From the NCBI GenBank assembly GCA_947499955.1, contig CANMQI010000004.1, positions 405,318 through 469,317 of the forward strand: a DNA stretch of 64,000 nt, written 5' to 3'. Shown piece by piece: positions 52,521 through 60,891 of this stretch; within the stretch, counting starts at the first letter, position 1, and every line of letters starts with the position of its first letter. Under the pieces are notes generated by a model. It did no database searches and was not told where the DNA came from. It worked only from the letters and a program-made list of their open reading frames with translations. The stretch is from an uncultured Granulosicoccus sp. (GTDB lineage Bacteria > Pseudomonadota > Gammaproteobacteria > Granulosicoccales > Granulosicoccaceae). The translations under genes were made by a program, and so were the position numbers.

Positions 52521-53315
52521 ATGAGCATCCCTTTCCAATTGGCAGCCTGCGCTGAAATGTTGTGGCAGGACAAACCGATAGAGTGGCGTGCGTCAAGACT
52601 GACGGAACTCGGTTTTGGTGTCGGCTTATGGAACTGGCCAGAGCACGACCTGGCCAGACTCGAAGCCGTGGGTGCCGACTACACCATCATGAATGGTTAC
52701 CTGGAAGGCAGGCTGGCTGACGATGAAGGTGCTGCGGCACTGCTGAAATCAGCCCGCGAGACCATACAGGTCGGTAGACGGCTGGGTGTATCGCGTCTCA
52801 ACCTGCACGGTACGGGTTTGGGTGAAGGAGGAATGCCGAAGCTACAGAGTGATGTTATTACGGGCGCGATGTGGTTGAAAGCCCGGGATACGCTGAACAG
52901 ACTGTGCGATCTGGCAGAGGTCGAAGGTGTCGTATTTGCGCTGGAAAACCTGAACCTGCTGGATCACCCAGGCTGTCCTTTCAATTCCACGGCAGATGTG
53001 TTGTCACTAGTATCGGCTGTGAACCGGCCGCAACTGCGAATCAATCTGGACCTATATCACACGCAGATTGGTGAAGGTGATCTGGTGCGCTGGTGCGAGA
53101 AGTGCCTGCCCTGGATCGGAGAAATACAAGTCGCGGACAATCCGGGTCGTTATGAGCCGGGATCCGGAGAGATCAACTACCCCCATATCGCAAGCGCTCT
53201 GGACGCGATGAACTATCGGGGGCCGGTCGCCATGGAAGCATTTGCCTCCGGCGACCCGGAAGTGGCACTGAGTGCATTCAGGCAAGCATTTACCGTGACG
53301 TCGAGTCCCGGTTAG
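52521..53315 (+). CDS. Hydroxypyruvate isomerase-like TIM-barrel protein
   Basis: This 264-residue protein has xylose-isomerase-like TIM barrel features of the Hyi group: FALENLNLLDHPG with a metal-ligand Glu, NLDLYHTQIGEGD, IQVADNPGRYEPGSGEINY (shown in part), and a late EAFASGD Glu. It follows iolB after 45 bases. In an inositol operon such a gene may supply an inosose isomerase or epimerase (IolI-like function), or act on hydroxypyruvate. The sequence favours the Hyi group but does not settle the reaction. Confidence 0.8.
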   Translation: MSIPFQLAACAEMLWQDKPIEWRASRLTELGFGVGLWNWPEHDLARLEAVGADYTIMNGYLEGRLADDEGAAALLKSARETIQVGRRLGVSRLNLHGTGLGEGGMPKLQSDVITGAMWLKARDTLNRLCDLAEVEGVVFALENLNLLDHPGCPFNSTADVLSLVSAVNRPQLRINLDLYHTQIGEGDLVRWCEKCLPWIGEIQVADNPGRYEPGSGEINYPHIASALDAMNYRGPVAMEAFASGDPEVALSAFRQAFTVTSSPG

Positions 53316-53523
53316 CGACTATTGGCCAGTCCTCTGGCACCACTGCCAGTGGCTGAGTTTACAGGAAAGAACAAACCAGATATTTGTCAGTCGAATCGAT
53401 GTCGAAAAGACGATCAGAGTTTTCCCGGATTGGATCGGTTGACGAATTACCACGCGGAGAAATTCTGCACACACCGGCAAGCTACCCGCTTGTCCTACTA
53501 TGGCATTACAACAGGAGTAAAGA

Positions 53524-54450
53524 ATGAGAAGAATTGCTAAAACAGCAATCGCCGCCGCGACCCTGGTCGCAGCACCCGCCTTGATGGCTGCCGACATCAT
53601 TGTCGTCAGTCACGGACAGGCCAGTGATCCCTTCTGGTCAGTCGTCAAGAATGGTGTCGAGAGAGCAGCGGCGGACACCGGCGCAAATGTCGAATACCGG
53701 GCACCCGAAACCTTCGACATGATCGCGATGAGTCAGCTGATCGATGCTGCCGTCAATCAGGAGCCGGATGGCCTGGTTGTCTCGGTACCGGATGCCGATG
53801 CACTTGGCCCCTCCATCCAGAACGCCGTTGCAGCCGGCATACCGGTAATTTCAATGAACTCGGGTGGCGATGCGGCGAAAGAACTCGGCGCCTTGCTGCA
53901 TGTGGGACAGTCCGAATTCGATGCGGGCAAGGCTGCTGGCGAGAAGATGGCTGAACTGGGAGGTACCAACGGTTTGTGCATCAACCACGAAGTGGGCAAC
54001 ATTTCGCTTGACGATCGCTGTGCAGGTTTTGCCGAAGGGTTTGGTGGACCGGTCGATGTCATGCCGACAACCAATGACCCGAGTGAAATCCAGTCCAAGG
54101 TGCAAGCCTCGCTGGAGTCCAATCCTGACATCAATGCCGTGATTGCTCTGGGCGCATCGCTGGCGGGCGAGCCAGCCGTGGCTGCTGTTGACGCAGTCGG
54201 TCGAACAGGTGAGGTGTTCGTGGGCTCATTTGACCTGTCCGGTAATTTCCTGAAGTCGGTGTCTGAAGGCAAGGCCGCCTTTGCCATCGACCAGCAGCAG
54301 TTCCTGCAGGGCTACCTGCCGGTGGCCTTTCTGGCACTGCACGCAGAATACGGTCTGATGCCTGGGGGCAATGTGCCTTCAGGTCCGAACCTGATCACGC
54401 AGGAAAAGGCTGCGCAGGTAATCGATCTGTCGTCCAAGGGTATCCGTTGA
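53524..54450 (+). CDS. Sugar ABC transporter substrate-binding protein (inositol-type candidate)
   Basis: This 308-residue periplasmic binding protein of the ribose/galactose class has a Sec signal peptide (first 22 residues, ending ALMAA). HGQASDPFWSVVKNGVERAA and the LIDAAVNQEPDGLVVSVPD region define the sugar-binding family. ACAGGAG precedes the ATG. Placement behind the iol genes makes inositol or a related polyol the expected ligand. It is separated by a 208-base gap from the preceding gene and may have its own promoter, though I see no copy of the LacI operator there. Confidence 0.88.
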   Translation: MRRIAKTAIAAATLVAAPALMAADIIVVSHGQASDPFWSVVKNGVERAAADTGANVEYRAPETFDMIAMSQLIDAAVNQEPDGLVVSVPDADALGPSIQNAVAAGIPVISMNSGGDAAKELGALLHVGQSEFDAGKAAGEKMAELGGTNGLCINHEVGNISLDDRCAGFAEGFGGPVDVMPTTNDPSEIQSKVQASLESNPDINAVIALGASLAGEPAVAAVDAVGRTGEVFVGSFDLSGNFLKSVSEGKAAFAIDQQQFLQGYLPVAFLALHAEYGLMPGGNVPSGPNLITQEKAAQVIDLSSKGIR

Positions 54451-54467
54451 TTCATTAACGGACCCCA

Positions 54468-54499
54468 TGAAGCGAGGTGGTCATTGTCACCTCGCTTCA
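54468..54499 (+). promoter_or_regulatory. Intercistronic hairpin after the binding-protein gene
   Basis: Perfect 12-bp arms TGAAGCGAGGTG and CACCTCGCTTCA with an 8-base loop lie 17 bases after the binding-protein stop and 31 before the permease start. No T-run. Hairpins here typically raise binding protein above permease levels. Confidence 0.6.
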
Positions 54500-54530
54500 A
54501 CTCAACCAAAGCATCCCGAGAGGTAAAATC

Positions 54531-55634
54531 ATGTCGAGTGAGACAACCGTAGACGACGAACGGCTGAAGTCCGAATCCACGATGGCCAGTCTGATGAAGC
54601 GGCCAGAGCTGGGAGCCATAGCCGGCGTCGTACTGGTCACCATCTTTTTCCTGATAACTGCCGACAGCGCCATGTTCACGCTGGCCGGCTTCATGAACTT
54701 CATGTCCCCGGCGGCGCAGCTGGGCATTCTGGCCATCGGTGCAGCGCTGCTCATGATCGGTGGTGAGTTCGATCTGTCGCTCGGCTCCATGATTGCGTTT
54801 ATCGGCTTGTTCTTCGGGGCCTGCGTGGTCAACTTCGGGCAACCATTGATACTGGCCATCCCGTTGACCTTCCTGTTCGCAGCGGTGGTTGGTACCGTCA
54901 ACGGGCAGATCGTGATTCGAACAGGACTGCCCTCCTTCATCGTGACCCTGGCATTCCTGTTCATCTACCGTGGCCTGTCACTGGTTGGTTTGAAGGCGGC
55001 CACTGACGGGTCAACTCAACTGCGAGGGATACGCCCTGCCGTGGAGAATGACTTTCTGACGCCGATCTTCAGCGGCGATGCCTTCCCCGGATTGTTTCTG
55101 GCTCTGGCGGATATGGGGCTCATCGATACTTTCCAGAATGGCACGCCCAAGGTCAAGGGCATTCCCGTGGAAATTCTCTGGTTCATCCTTATCGCCGGTA
55201 TTGCTACCTATGTGCTGTTGCGTACGCCGGTTGGCAACTGGATCTTTGCCTCCGGTGGTGACGCGAATGCGGCATCCAATTCCGGTGTACCCGTTCGCAA
55301 GGTGAAGATCGGCCTGTTCGTGGTGACGGCGGCCTGTGCTGCGCTGGTTGCCATCATCACGGTGCTTGACAGTGGTTCTACAGATGCAAGGCGTGGTTTT
55401 CAGAAGGAGTTCGAGGCCATCATCGCGGCGGTCATCGGAGGCTGCCTGTTGACGGGGGGCTACGGATCGGCCATCGGGGCGTTCTTCGGTTCCATCATAT
55501 TCGGCATGGTGCTGATCGGCCTCAGCTATACGCAGATCGATCAGGATTGGTACCTGGTATTCCTGGGTGGCATGCTACTGATCGCCGTACTTTTCAACAA
55601 CATGATACGCAAGCGTGTCACGGGAGAACGCTGA
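54531..55634 (+). CDS. Sugar ABC transporter permease (RbsC/FrcC family)
   Basis: This 367-residue membrane protein belongs to the ribose-type permease family. [33 protein letters not shown] (in part) and the [16 protein letters not shown] segment are characteristic. I start at ATG 54531, preceded by GAGAGG. It contains an inserted loop around residues 150-200 compared with RbsC, as in FrcC-like members. The ATPase gene follows one base after the stop. Confidence 0.9.
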   Translation: MSSETTVDDERLKSESTMASLMKRPELGAIAGVVLVTIFFLITADSAMFTLAGFMNFMSPAAQLGILAIGAALLMIGGEFDLSLGSMIAFIGLFFGACVVNFGQPLILAIPLTFLFAAVVGTVNGQIVIRTGLPSFIVTLAFLFIYRGLSLVGLKAATDGSTQLRGIRPAVENDFLTPIFSGDAFPGLFLALADMGLIDTFQNGTPKVKGIPVEILWFILIAGIATYVLLRTPVGNWIFASGGDANAASNSGVPVRKVKIGLFVVTAACAALVAIITVLDSGSTDARRGFQKEFEAIIAAVIGGCLLTGGYGSAIGAFFGSIIFGMVLIGLSYTQIDQDWYLVFLGGMLLIAVLFNNMIRKRVTGER

Positions 55635-55635
55635 T

Positions 55636-56418
55636 ATGTCCACCGATCCTATTGTCCATATGGAAGGTATCGAGAAGCATTTCGGTAACGTCATTGCATT
55701 GAACGGCGTGTCCTTCGATGTTCGTGCCGGTGAGTGTCACTGCCTGTTGGGTGACAACGGTGCGGGGAAGTCGACGTTCATCAAGACCATGTCCGGGGTA
55801 CACAAACCGACGCATGGCTCGATTCATTTCGAAGGCAGGCCGATGAATTTCGACAGCCCTCGAGATGCCATGGAAGCAGGCATCGCCACCGTATTTCAGG
55901 ACCTGGCGATGATCCCCTTGATGTCGGTTACCCGAAATTTCTTCATGGGCCGTGAACCGACGAAAGGAAAAGGACTGTTCAAACGCTTTGATACGGAAGC
56001 TGCGAGCAAGGCCGCTATCGAGGAGATGAAGAAGATGGGCATCAACCTGCGAGCCCCCGATCAGGCGGTGGGTACCTTGTCAGGTGGCGAACGGCAGACG
56101 GTGGCTATCGCTCGTGCGGTCTATTTCGGTGCGAAGGTGCTGATTCTGGATGAACCCACCTCGGCACTGGGCGTGCGGCAGACCTCGAATGTACTGGCCA
56201 CGATTGATCGGGTGCGCAAGCAAGGCGTGGGCGTTGTCTTCATCACTCACAACGTCAGGCATGCCATGGCCGTCGGAGACCGTTTCACCGTGCTCAACCG
56301 AGGCAAGACCCTGGGTACGGCACTCAAGGATGAAATCACCGCCGAGGAGTTGCAGGATCTGATGGCGGGTGGGCAGGAACTGGCGACGTTGGAAGGTTCG
56401 CTGGGAGGCACGGTATAG
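55636..56418 (+). CDS. Sugar ABC transporter ATP-binding protein, single-domain
   Basis: This 260-residue ATPase has Walker [10 protein letters not shown], signature LSGGERQ and Walker [13 protein letters not shown]. Ribose-type importers usually carry a double ATPase of about 500 residues. This one has only a single nucleotide-binding domain, like FrcA, and presumably works as a homodimer. GGGAG lies upstream of the ATG. It is the last gene of the inositol/sugar unit and is followed by a strong terminator. Confidence 0.92.
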   Translation: MSTDPIVHMEGIEKHFGNVIALNGVSFDVRAGECHCLLGDNGAGKSTFIKTMSGVHKPTHGSIHFEGRPMNFDSPRDAMEAGIATVFQDLAMIPLMSVTRNFFMGREPTKGKGLFKRFDTEAASKAAIEEMKKMGINLRAPDQAVGTLSGGERQTVAIARAVYFGAKVLILDEPTSALGVRQTSNVLATIDRVRKQGVGVVFITHNVRHAMAVGDRFTVLNRGKTLGTALKDEITAEELQDLMAGGQELATLEGSLGGTV

Positions 56419-56442
56419 CCCGGTAGTCTGCCAGGTTCTCCA

Positions 56443-56479
56443 CCCTGAACTGACGCCGACGCGCGTCAGTTCAGGGTTT
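56443..56479 (+). terminator. Strong terminator after the ABC importer genes
   Basis: Perfect 14-bp arms CCCTGAACTGACGC and GCGTCAGTTCAGGG enclose a 6-base loop and are followed by TTT. It lies 25 bases after the ATPase stop and marks the end of the inositol block. Confidence 0.75.
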
Positions 56480-56650
56480 GCACCGGATTGGTATCGGTGA
56501 AGCTTCAATGACAGTACGGGCACCAGAGATGGCTGACCGGTATTGGCGCGAAGTCTCGACTGTGAAGCAGTATGCATATCCCCTGCCCTCGTGGACCTCG
56601 GGTGTCAGCTCGCATACACTAGCGGCACCTCTCAGTCCGGAAAAATCATC

Positions 56651-57415
56651 TTGAAGAGCAAGCGCAACGATCCGTGTCATTGCGGCAGTGGGAAGAAGTA
56701 CAAGAAATGCTGTATGCAGACCGAGATGGGACTCTCGGGAGACGATATCCTGCGCGTGCTCCGTCAGTTGTGCCACAGGCTGGAGAAGGCTGGCCGGGAG
56801 CAATACGGAGAATCGGTCGACAATGCCGCCTGGGAGGACTTCAGCCGCTGGGGGCTTGAGGCCATTGCTCGCGAAGAGCAGGCCTACAAGGCGGCCTTCA
56901 GCGACTGGTATCTGTACGCCTGGCTGCCTGATGATACGGCCCTCGGACGTGCCACCTTCACCTCGGCATTGTCAGATCACCCGATTGCCGCTGATTTTCT
57001 CAAGGCCAACCGACGTGAGCTGGGTCCTGTCGAGCAAGGCGTGATCGATGTTGCCACCACGGCACCCTACAGCTTTTACACGGTGACGGCTGTTGCCGAG
57101 GATGATCGCCTGCACCTGCGAGAGATCTACACGGAGCAGGATGTCGTGGTGGAGGCTGTTGGCAATCGCTCTTTTGCCGAAGACGATGTGCTGTACTGCA
57201 CCGTCGTCGGGGTCAACGGCGTGTCGGTACTGCTGGGATGCATGCCCAATGTTCTGTCTGCGAACGAACAGGCAACCATAGAGACACATCGTGAAAAATG
57301 GAAAGCCGAAGAAGGTGGCAAACTTGATCGCCGGCTGTTGTATCTGCATGACACAGAGCTCCGGCGTCTGTATTTCATGCTGTTGTCGAAAGCACAGAAG
57401 GCCCGATTGCACTAG
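56651..57415 (+). CDS. SEC-C motif protein of unknown function
   Basis: A 254-residue protein opens with the SEC-C zinc-binding motif CHCGSGKKYKKCC (Cys9, Cys11, Cys20, Cys21 from the chosen start). I use TTG 56651 because it gives the usual M-K-x-x-R-N-D-P-C start. The next upstream ATG adds 36 residues without family character. The rest is helical and acidic with no recognised enzyme motif. SEC-C modules are found on SecA and on many small proteins, probably for metal and ribosome or protein binding. It stands alone between the inositol block and the LysR gene. Confidence 0.78.
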   Translation: MKSKRNDPCHCGSGKKYKKCCMQTEMGLSGDDILRVLRQLCHRLEKAGREQYGESVDNAAWEDFSRWGLEAIAREEQAYKAAFSDWYLYAWLPDDTALGRATFTSALSDHPIAADFLKANRRELGPVEQGVIDVATTAPYSFYTVTAVAEDDRLHLREIYTEQDVVVEAVGNRSFAEDDVLYCTVVGVNGVSVLLGCMPNVLSANEQATIETHREKWKAEEGGKLDRRLLYLHDTELRRLYFMLLSKAQKARLH

Positions 57416-57468
57416 TGGGTCATCGTCCGGCATGACAGGCGAGCTTGTCCACCTGCGTCACCAAGCGA

Positions 57469-58374
57469 TCACTTCGGCTCGTCTGCCTGCTTCTGATCAC
57501 TGACGAGCAGATCATAAAAGGCGCTGGCAGCCGGCGAAAGCGAGCTCTTTTGCCGGCGGAACACGACGATCTGGCGTTTGATGGTGGGCCCGCTGAGCAG
57601 GATTCTGCTGATCCCGGATCGCGTGCGAGGTTCCAGGGTGGATTCCGGCAATATGGCAACGCCGACACCCGCTGACACCAGGCCGATGGCCGTGGAAAGA
57701 TGACGTACTTCATAGGTACCGGACAGTTTGATGCCGTGTTTTGACAGCTGATAATCCATCAACACGCGATTTGCACTCAATGTGCTGATGGTGATGAGGT
57801 GAGCATCGTTGAGATCTGACCAGGCCACTCGAGTCCTGTCACCGAGAGGATGGTCCGCCGGACAGAAGAACATGTAAGGCTCTTCCAGCAGTGGAGTCTC
57901 TTCCAGTTCGGGGTGATGCTCGGTCGATATACCGATTCCCAGTTCGGCCTTACCATGCAGGACGGCATCGCGCACATCGAAGGCGTTGGTGTCGATGACC
58001 CGTATATGGTTATCGGGATGGGTGAGCGAATAGCGCTTGATGGCCTCGGGTAGTTTGTAGGAAGCCATGGTCGGGATGCTGGCGATCGTGAAATGACCGA
58101 CGCCGTGTCTGGATACGTCTTTCAGGCGGTCTACGGCCCTCGTGACCTCTTCGACAATGGACTGGGCCTGTGGCAGGAATTCGCGACCCACGGGGGTGAG
58201 TTCGACATAGCGTGTCGTGCGATCAAGCAGACGTAGATCGAGGTAGGACTCCAGCTTCTGGATGCGACGCGTCAATGCTGTCTGTGTGACATGCAGGTAG
58301 TCGGAAGCTGCGGTGAATCCGCCTGTTTCGGCGATCGCGACAAATGCCTGAATACCGTCGAAATCGAATTTCAT
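57469..58374 (-). CDS. LysR-family transcriptional regulator
   Basis: A 301-residue regulator has an N-terminal winged helix (residues about 1-60; FVAIAETGGFTAASDYLHVTQ shortened to TAASDYLHVTQTALTRR) and a LysR substrate-binding domain. I use ATG 58374, which has GGAGGAAG upstream; a start 30 bases earlier is possible. It is divergent from a PrpF/GalD-like gene, and the gap holds a palindrome that recurs at 3614-3632 in front of the ring-cleavage dioxygenase genes. In Pseudomonas putida the GalD operon is likewise controlled by a LysR protein. Control of both sites by this protein is inferred. Confidence 0.9.
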   Translation of the reverse strand: MKFDFDGIQAFVAIAETGGFTAASDYLHVTQTALTRRIQKLESYLDLRLLDRTTRYVELTPVGREFLPQAQSIVEEVTRAVDRLKDVSRHGVGHFTIASIPTMASYKLPEAIKRYSLTHPDNHIRVIDTNAFDVRDAVLHGKAELGIGISTEHHPELEETPLLEEPYMFFCPADHPLGDRTRVAWSDLNDAHLITISTLSANRVLMDYQLSKHGIKLSGTYEVRHLSTAIGLVSAGVGVAILPESTLEPRTRSGISRILLSGPTIKRQIVVFRRQKSSLSPAASAFYDLLVSDQKQADEPK

Positions 58375-58420
58375 GGATTGACTTCCTCCTTCGGCGACAT
58401 TCACTTATGCGCTTTGTGAA

Positions 58421-58439
58421 TCAATCATACGATTTATTG
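58421..58439. promoter_or_regulatory. Putative LysR-type operator shared with 3614-3632
   Basis: TCAATCATACGATTTATTG is the reverse complement of the 3614-3632 element except for one base. It lies 47 bases upstream of the LysR start and about 85 upstream of the GalD-like start, a normal place for a LysR site in a divergent promoter. A possible -10 for the rightward operon is TACTAT near 58467. Confidence 0.6.
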
Positions 58440-58514
58440 CATTTCCGTACAAACAGCCTTCCGCCCTACTATCGGCTCAACCAAGTCAATGCAGTGGGTT
58501 GAGGAGATCAACGG

Positions 58515-59633
58515 ATGAAATGCATTCCCTGTGTCCTGATGCGAGGTGGTTCTTCCAAAGGGCTGTTTTTCCTTGCGCAGGATCTGCCGGTAGCGAAAGA
58601 CGAGAGAGACCGTCTGTTGCTCGCCGCGATGGGTTCTCCGGATCTTCGACAGATTGATGGTATGGGCGGGGGTGACAGCCAGAGCAGTAAAGTGGTCATC
58701 GTTCAGGCCTCAGCTCGGGACGACGCTGACGTAGAACATCTTTTCGCCCAGGTGTCTGTCGCCCGAAATTTTGTCGATTACCTGCCGAACAGCGGCAACA
58801 TGCTGGCAGCTGTTGCACCCTTCGCGATCGAGCAGGGAATCATCCCTGCTTCCTCCCCCGAGAGCTGTGTGCGTGTGCTCAATCTGAACAGCGGCAAGAT
58901 TGTCGAGGTCACGCTGTCAACCCCACAGGGTAAGGTCAACCACGAGGGCGACTGTCGTCTCGATGGTGTACCAGGCAGTTTTGCACCGCTGCGGTTGCAC
59001 TTTCTTGATCCCGCCGGCACTCGTACTGGCGTGTTGCTGCCCACCGGAAAGGCGCGCGATATCATCAGCGGCGTCGAGGTCACCTGCATCGATTGTGCGA
59101 TCCCCTTGGCGATTGTCGCTGCAGAGTCACTGGGCAAGAGCGGTCATGAGTCGAAGGAAGAGCTGGATGCCGATCGTGAGCTATCAGGCAGACTCAAGGA
59201 CATCCGCCTGCAAGCGGCCAGATTGATGGGCCTGGAGGCCACCGAGAGTGTGGCCTTGCCCAAGATTGCCCTCGTCGCCTCACCGCGTCACAGCGGCAGT
59301 ATCGCTGCACGCTATTTTTCACCGAACTGGTGCCACGCAACGTTTGCCATCTCTGGCGCGCTGGGCCTGGCGGCGGCTTGTCACGTGACCAATTCCGTCG
59401 CGGAAGCCTGCGTCGAGCTGGATATGAATCACTACGACCGAATCATCATCGAGCACCCTAGTGGCAGCATGCAATGCCATGTCGATGTTACCGACCACTC
59501 ACCCGGCAACATGCCGCTGGTCACCAGTGGCTCTGTGGTCACCACTGCAAGGCCACTGCTGAGCGGTGTGGTTGTGGTGCCGGAAAGGCACGCGAATCCA
59601 GATACGGATTTGACCCTCTCACCTGCAAATTGA
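58515..59633 (+). CDS. PrpF-family isomerase, 4-oxalomesaconate tautomerase-like (GalD-like)
   Basis: This 372-residue protein of the PrpF/DapF-like fold starts CIPCVLMRGGSSKGLFFLA, with MGSPDLRQIDGMGGGDSQSSK (in part) and PNSGNMLAAVAPFAI. That arrangement matches GalD, which tautomerises 4-oxalomesaconate in gallate breakdown, and PrpF, which isomerises aconitate-type acids. The start has no better alternative. The following genes encode a TTT importer, a MaoC hydratase and a CoA-transferase, which fits either an oxalomesaconate or a mesaconate/itaconate-like diacid route. The shared operator with the dioxygenase operon favours an aromatic-derived substrate. Confidence 0.85.
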   Translation: MKCIPCVLMRGGSSKGLFFLAQDLPVAKDERDRLLLAAMGSPDLRQIDGMGGGDSQSSKVVIVQASARDDADVEHLFAQVSVARNFVDYLPNSGNMLAAVAPFAIEQGIIPASSPESCVRVLNLNSGKIVEVTLSTPQGKVNHEGDCRLDGVPGSFAPLRLHFLDPAGTRTGVLLPTGKARDIISGVEVTCIDCAIPLAIVAAESLGKSGHESKEELDADRELSGRLKDIRLQAARLMGLEATESVALPKIALVASPRHSGSIAARYFSPNWCHATFAISGALGLAAACHVTNSVAEACVELDMNHYDRIIIEHPSGSMQCHVDVTDHSPGNMPLVTSGSVVTTARPLLSGVVVVPERHANPDTDLTLSPAN

Positions 59634-59656
59634 TGTACACCCAAAGGAGAAATACC

Positions 59657-60763
59657 ATGAAAAGCACCATGAATCGCACTCGCCGGGATTTGCTCGGCGC
59701 AACCGCAGCCCTTGTTGCTGCAGCCGTTTTCTCGCCCCTGGCAGCACACGCTGATGCCGTCGACTTCAGTGATGAGACCATAGAATTCATCATGCCATTC
59801 GGCGTCGGTGGGGGCTCCGATACCTGGGCTCGTTTCAACGCGCCCTTTCTATCCCGATACCTGCCCGGACAACCCACGGTCGTCGTGAAGAACGTGCCCG
59901 GCGGCGGCTCGATTACCGGCGCCAACCAGTTTGCCAAGCGTGCCAAAGCGGACGGTATGAGTGTGCTGGGCACATCAGCTTCAACGCAGTTCCCCTATCT
60001 GCTCGATGACAAGCGTGTCAAGTACGAATACAAGGACTGGCTGGTCGTGCTTGCAGCACCGACCGGTGGTGTCGCCTATCTCAACAGTGAGCTAGGTGTT
60101 GAATCCCTGGCTGATCTGGGAAAACTGAAAGATCAGCGGCTGATCTATGGCAGTCAGGGCGCTACATCGCTGGACCTTGTTCCGTTGCTGGCCTTTCGCC
60201 TGCTGGGGCTCGACGTTCAACACGTTTTTGGCATGAAAAGTCGCGGAGAAGGACGTCTGGCGTTTGAACGTGGTGAGGCCAATATCGATTTTCAGACCAC
60301 GTCCGCGTATCTGAAAAGTTCACTGCCCATGGTTGAAGAAGGCAAGGCAGTCCCCCTGTTCAGCATTGGGGCGGCGGATGATAATGGCAAGATCGTGCGT
60401 GATCCGAATTTCCCTGATTTACCGCATATTGGCGAAGCCGTTGAAATGGTCACTGGCAAGCCACCCGAGGGAATTGAATGGGAAGCTTTCAAGGCCTTTC
60501 TGATTGCCGGCTTTCCAGCTCAGAAACTGTTGATGCTGCCTAAAGGTACCTCTGAGGATATCGTGGAAGCCTACCGCGAGGCGGTGCGCAAGATGAAGGA
60601 TGATCCGGAATATCAGGCAGCCAAGGTCGATGCATTGGGAGGCTATGAGCAAGTCACTGACGAGGCGGCGGACGCACTGTTTGCCGAGGGCACGACGATC
60701 GACCCGGAAGCACGAGACTGGGTGCGAGCGTTGCTTGAAAAAGACTACAACGCGCGCTTCTGA
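59657..60763 (+). CDS. tctC: TTT transporter substrate-binding protein (TctC/Bug family)
   Basis: This 368-residue periplasmic receptor is preceded by AAAGGAG. The leader contains RTRRDLLGA, a possible twin-arginine signal, and ends in AAHADA. The mature part has IEFIMPFGVGGGSDTWAR and VVVKNVPGGGS, the Bug-family variant with a GGGSD loop. It starts 23 bases after the PrpF-like gene and heads a third TTT importer in this window. Ligand likely an organic acid; identity unknown. Confidence 0.9.
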   Translation: MKSTMNRTRRDLLGATAALVAAAVFSPLAAHADAVDFSDETIEFIMPFGVGGGSDTWARFNAPFLSRYLPGQPTVVVKNVPGGGSITGANQFAKRAKADGMSVLGTSASTQFPYLLDDKRVKYEYKDWLVVLAAPTGGVAYLNSELGVESLADLGKLKDQRLIYGSQGATSLDLVPLLAFRLLGLDVQHVFGMKSRGEGRLAFERGEANIDFQTTSAYLKSSLPMVEEGKAVPLFSIGAADDNGKIVRDPNFPDLPHIGEAVEMVTGKPPEGIEWEAFKAFLIAGFPAQKLLMLPKGTSEDIVEAYREAVRKMKDDPEYQAAKVDALGGYEQVTDEAADALFAEGTTIDPEARDWVRALLEKDYNARF

Positions 60764-60891
60764 TTGCTGCGCAAGCCGCTTGAAGTATCAGTCACTGGAA
60801 TTGCATTTTTCACGATTTCGCTTGACTGAAGCCCGACACGGCGAAAGCTGTGCCGGGCCACGCCGGCCGCCATCTTACACGGAGTTTTCTC

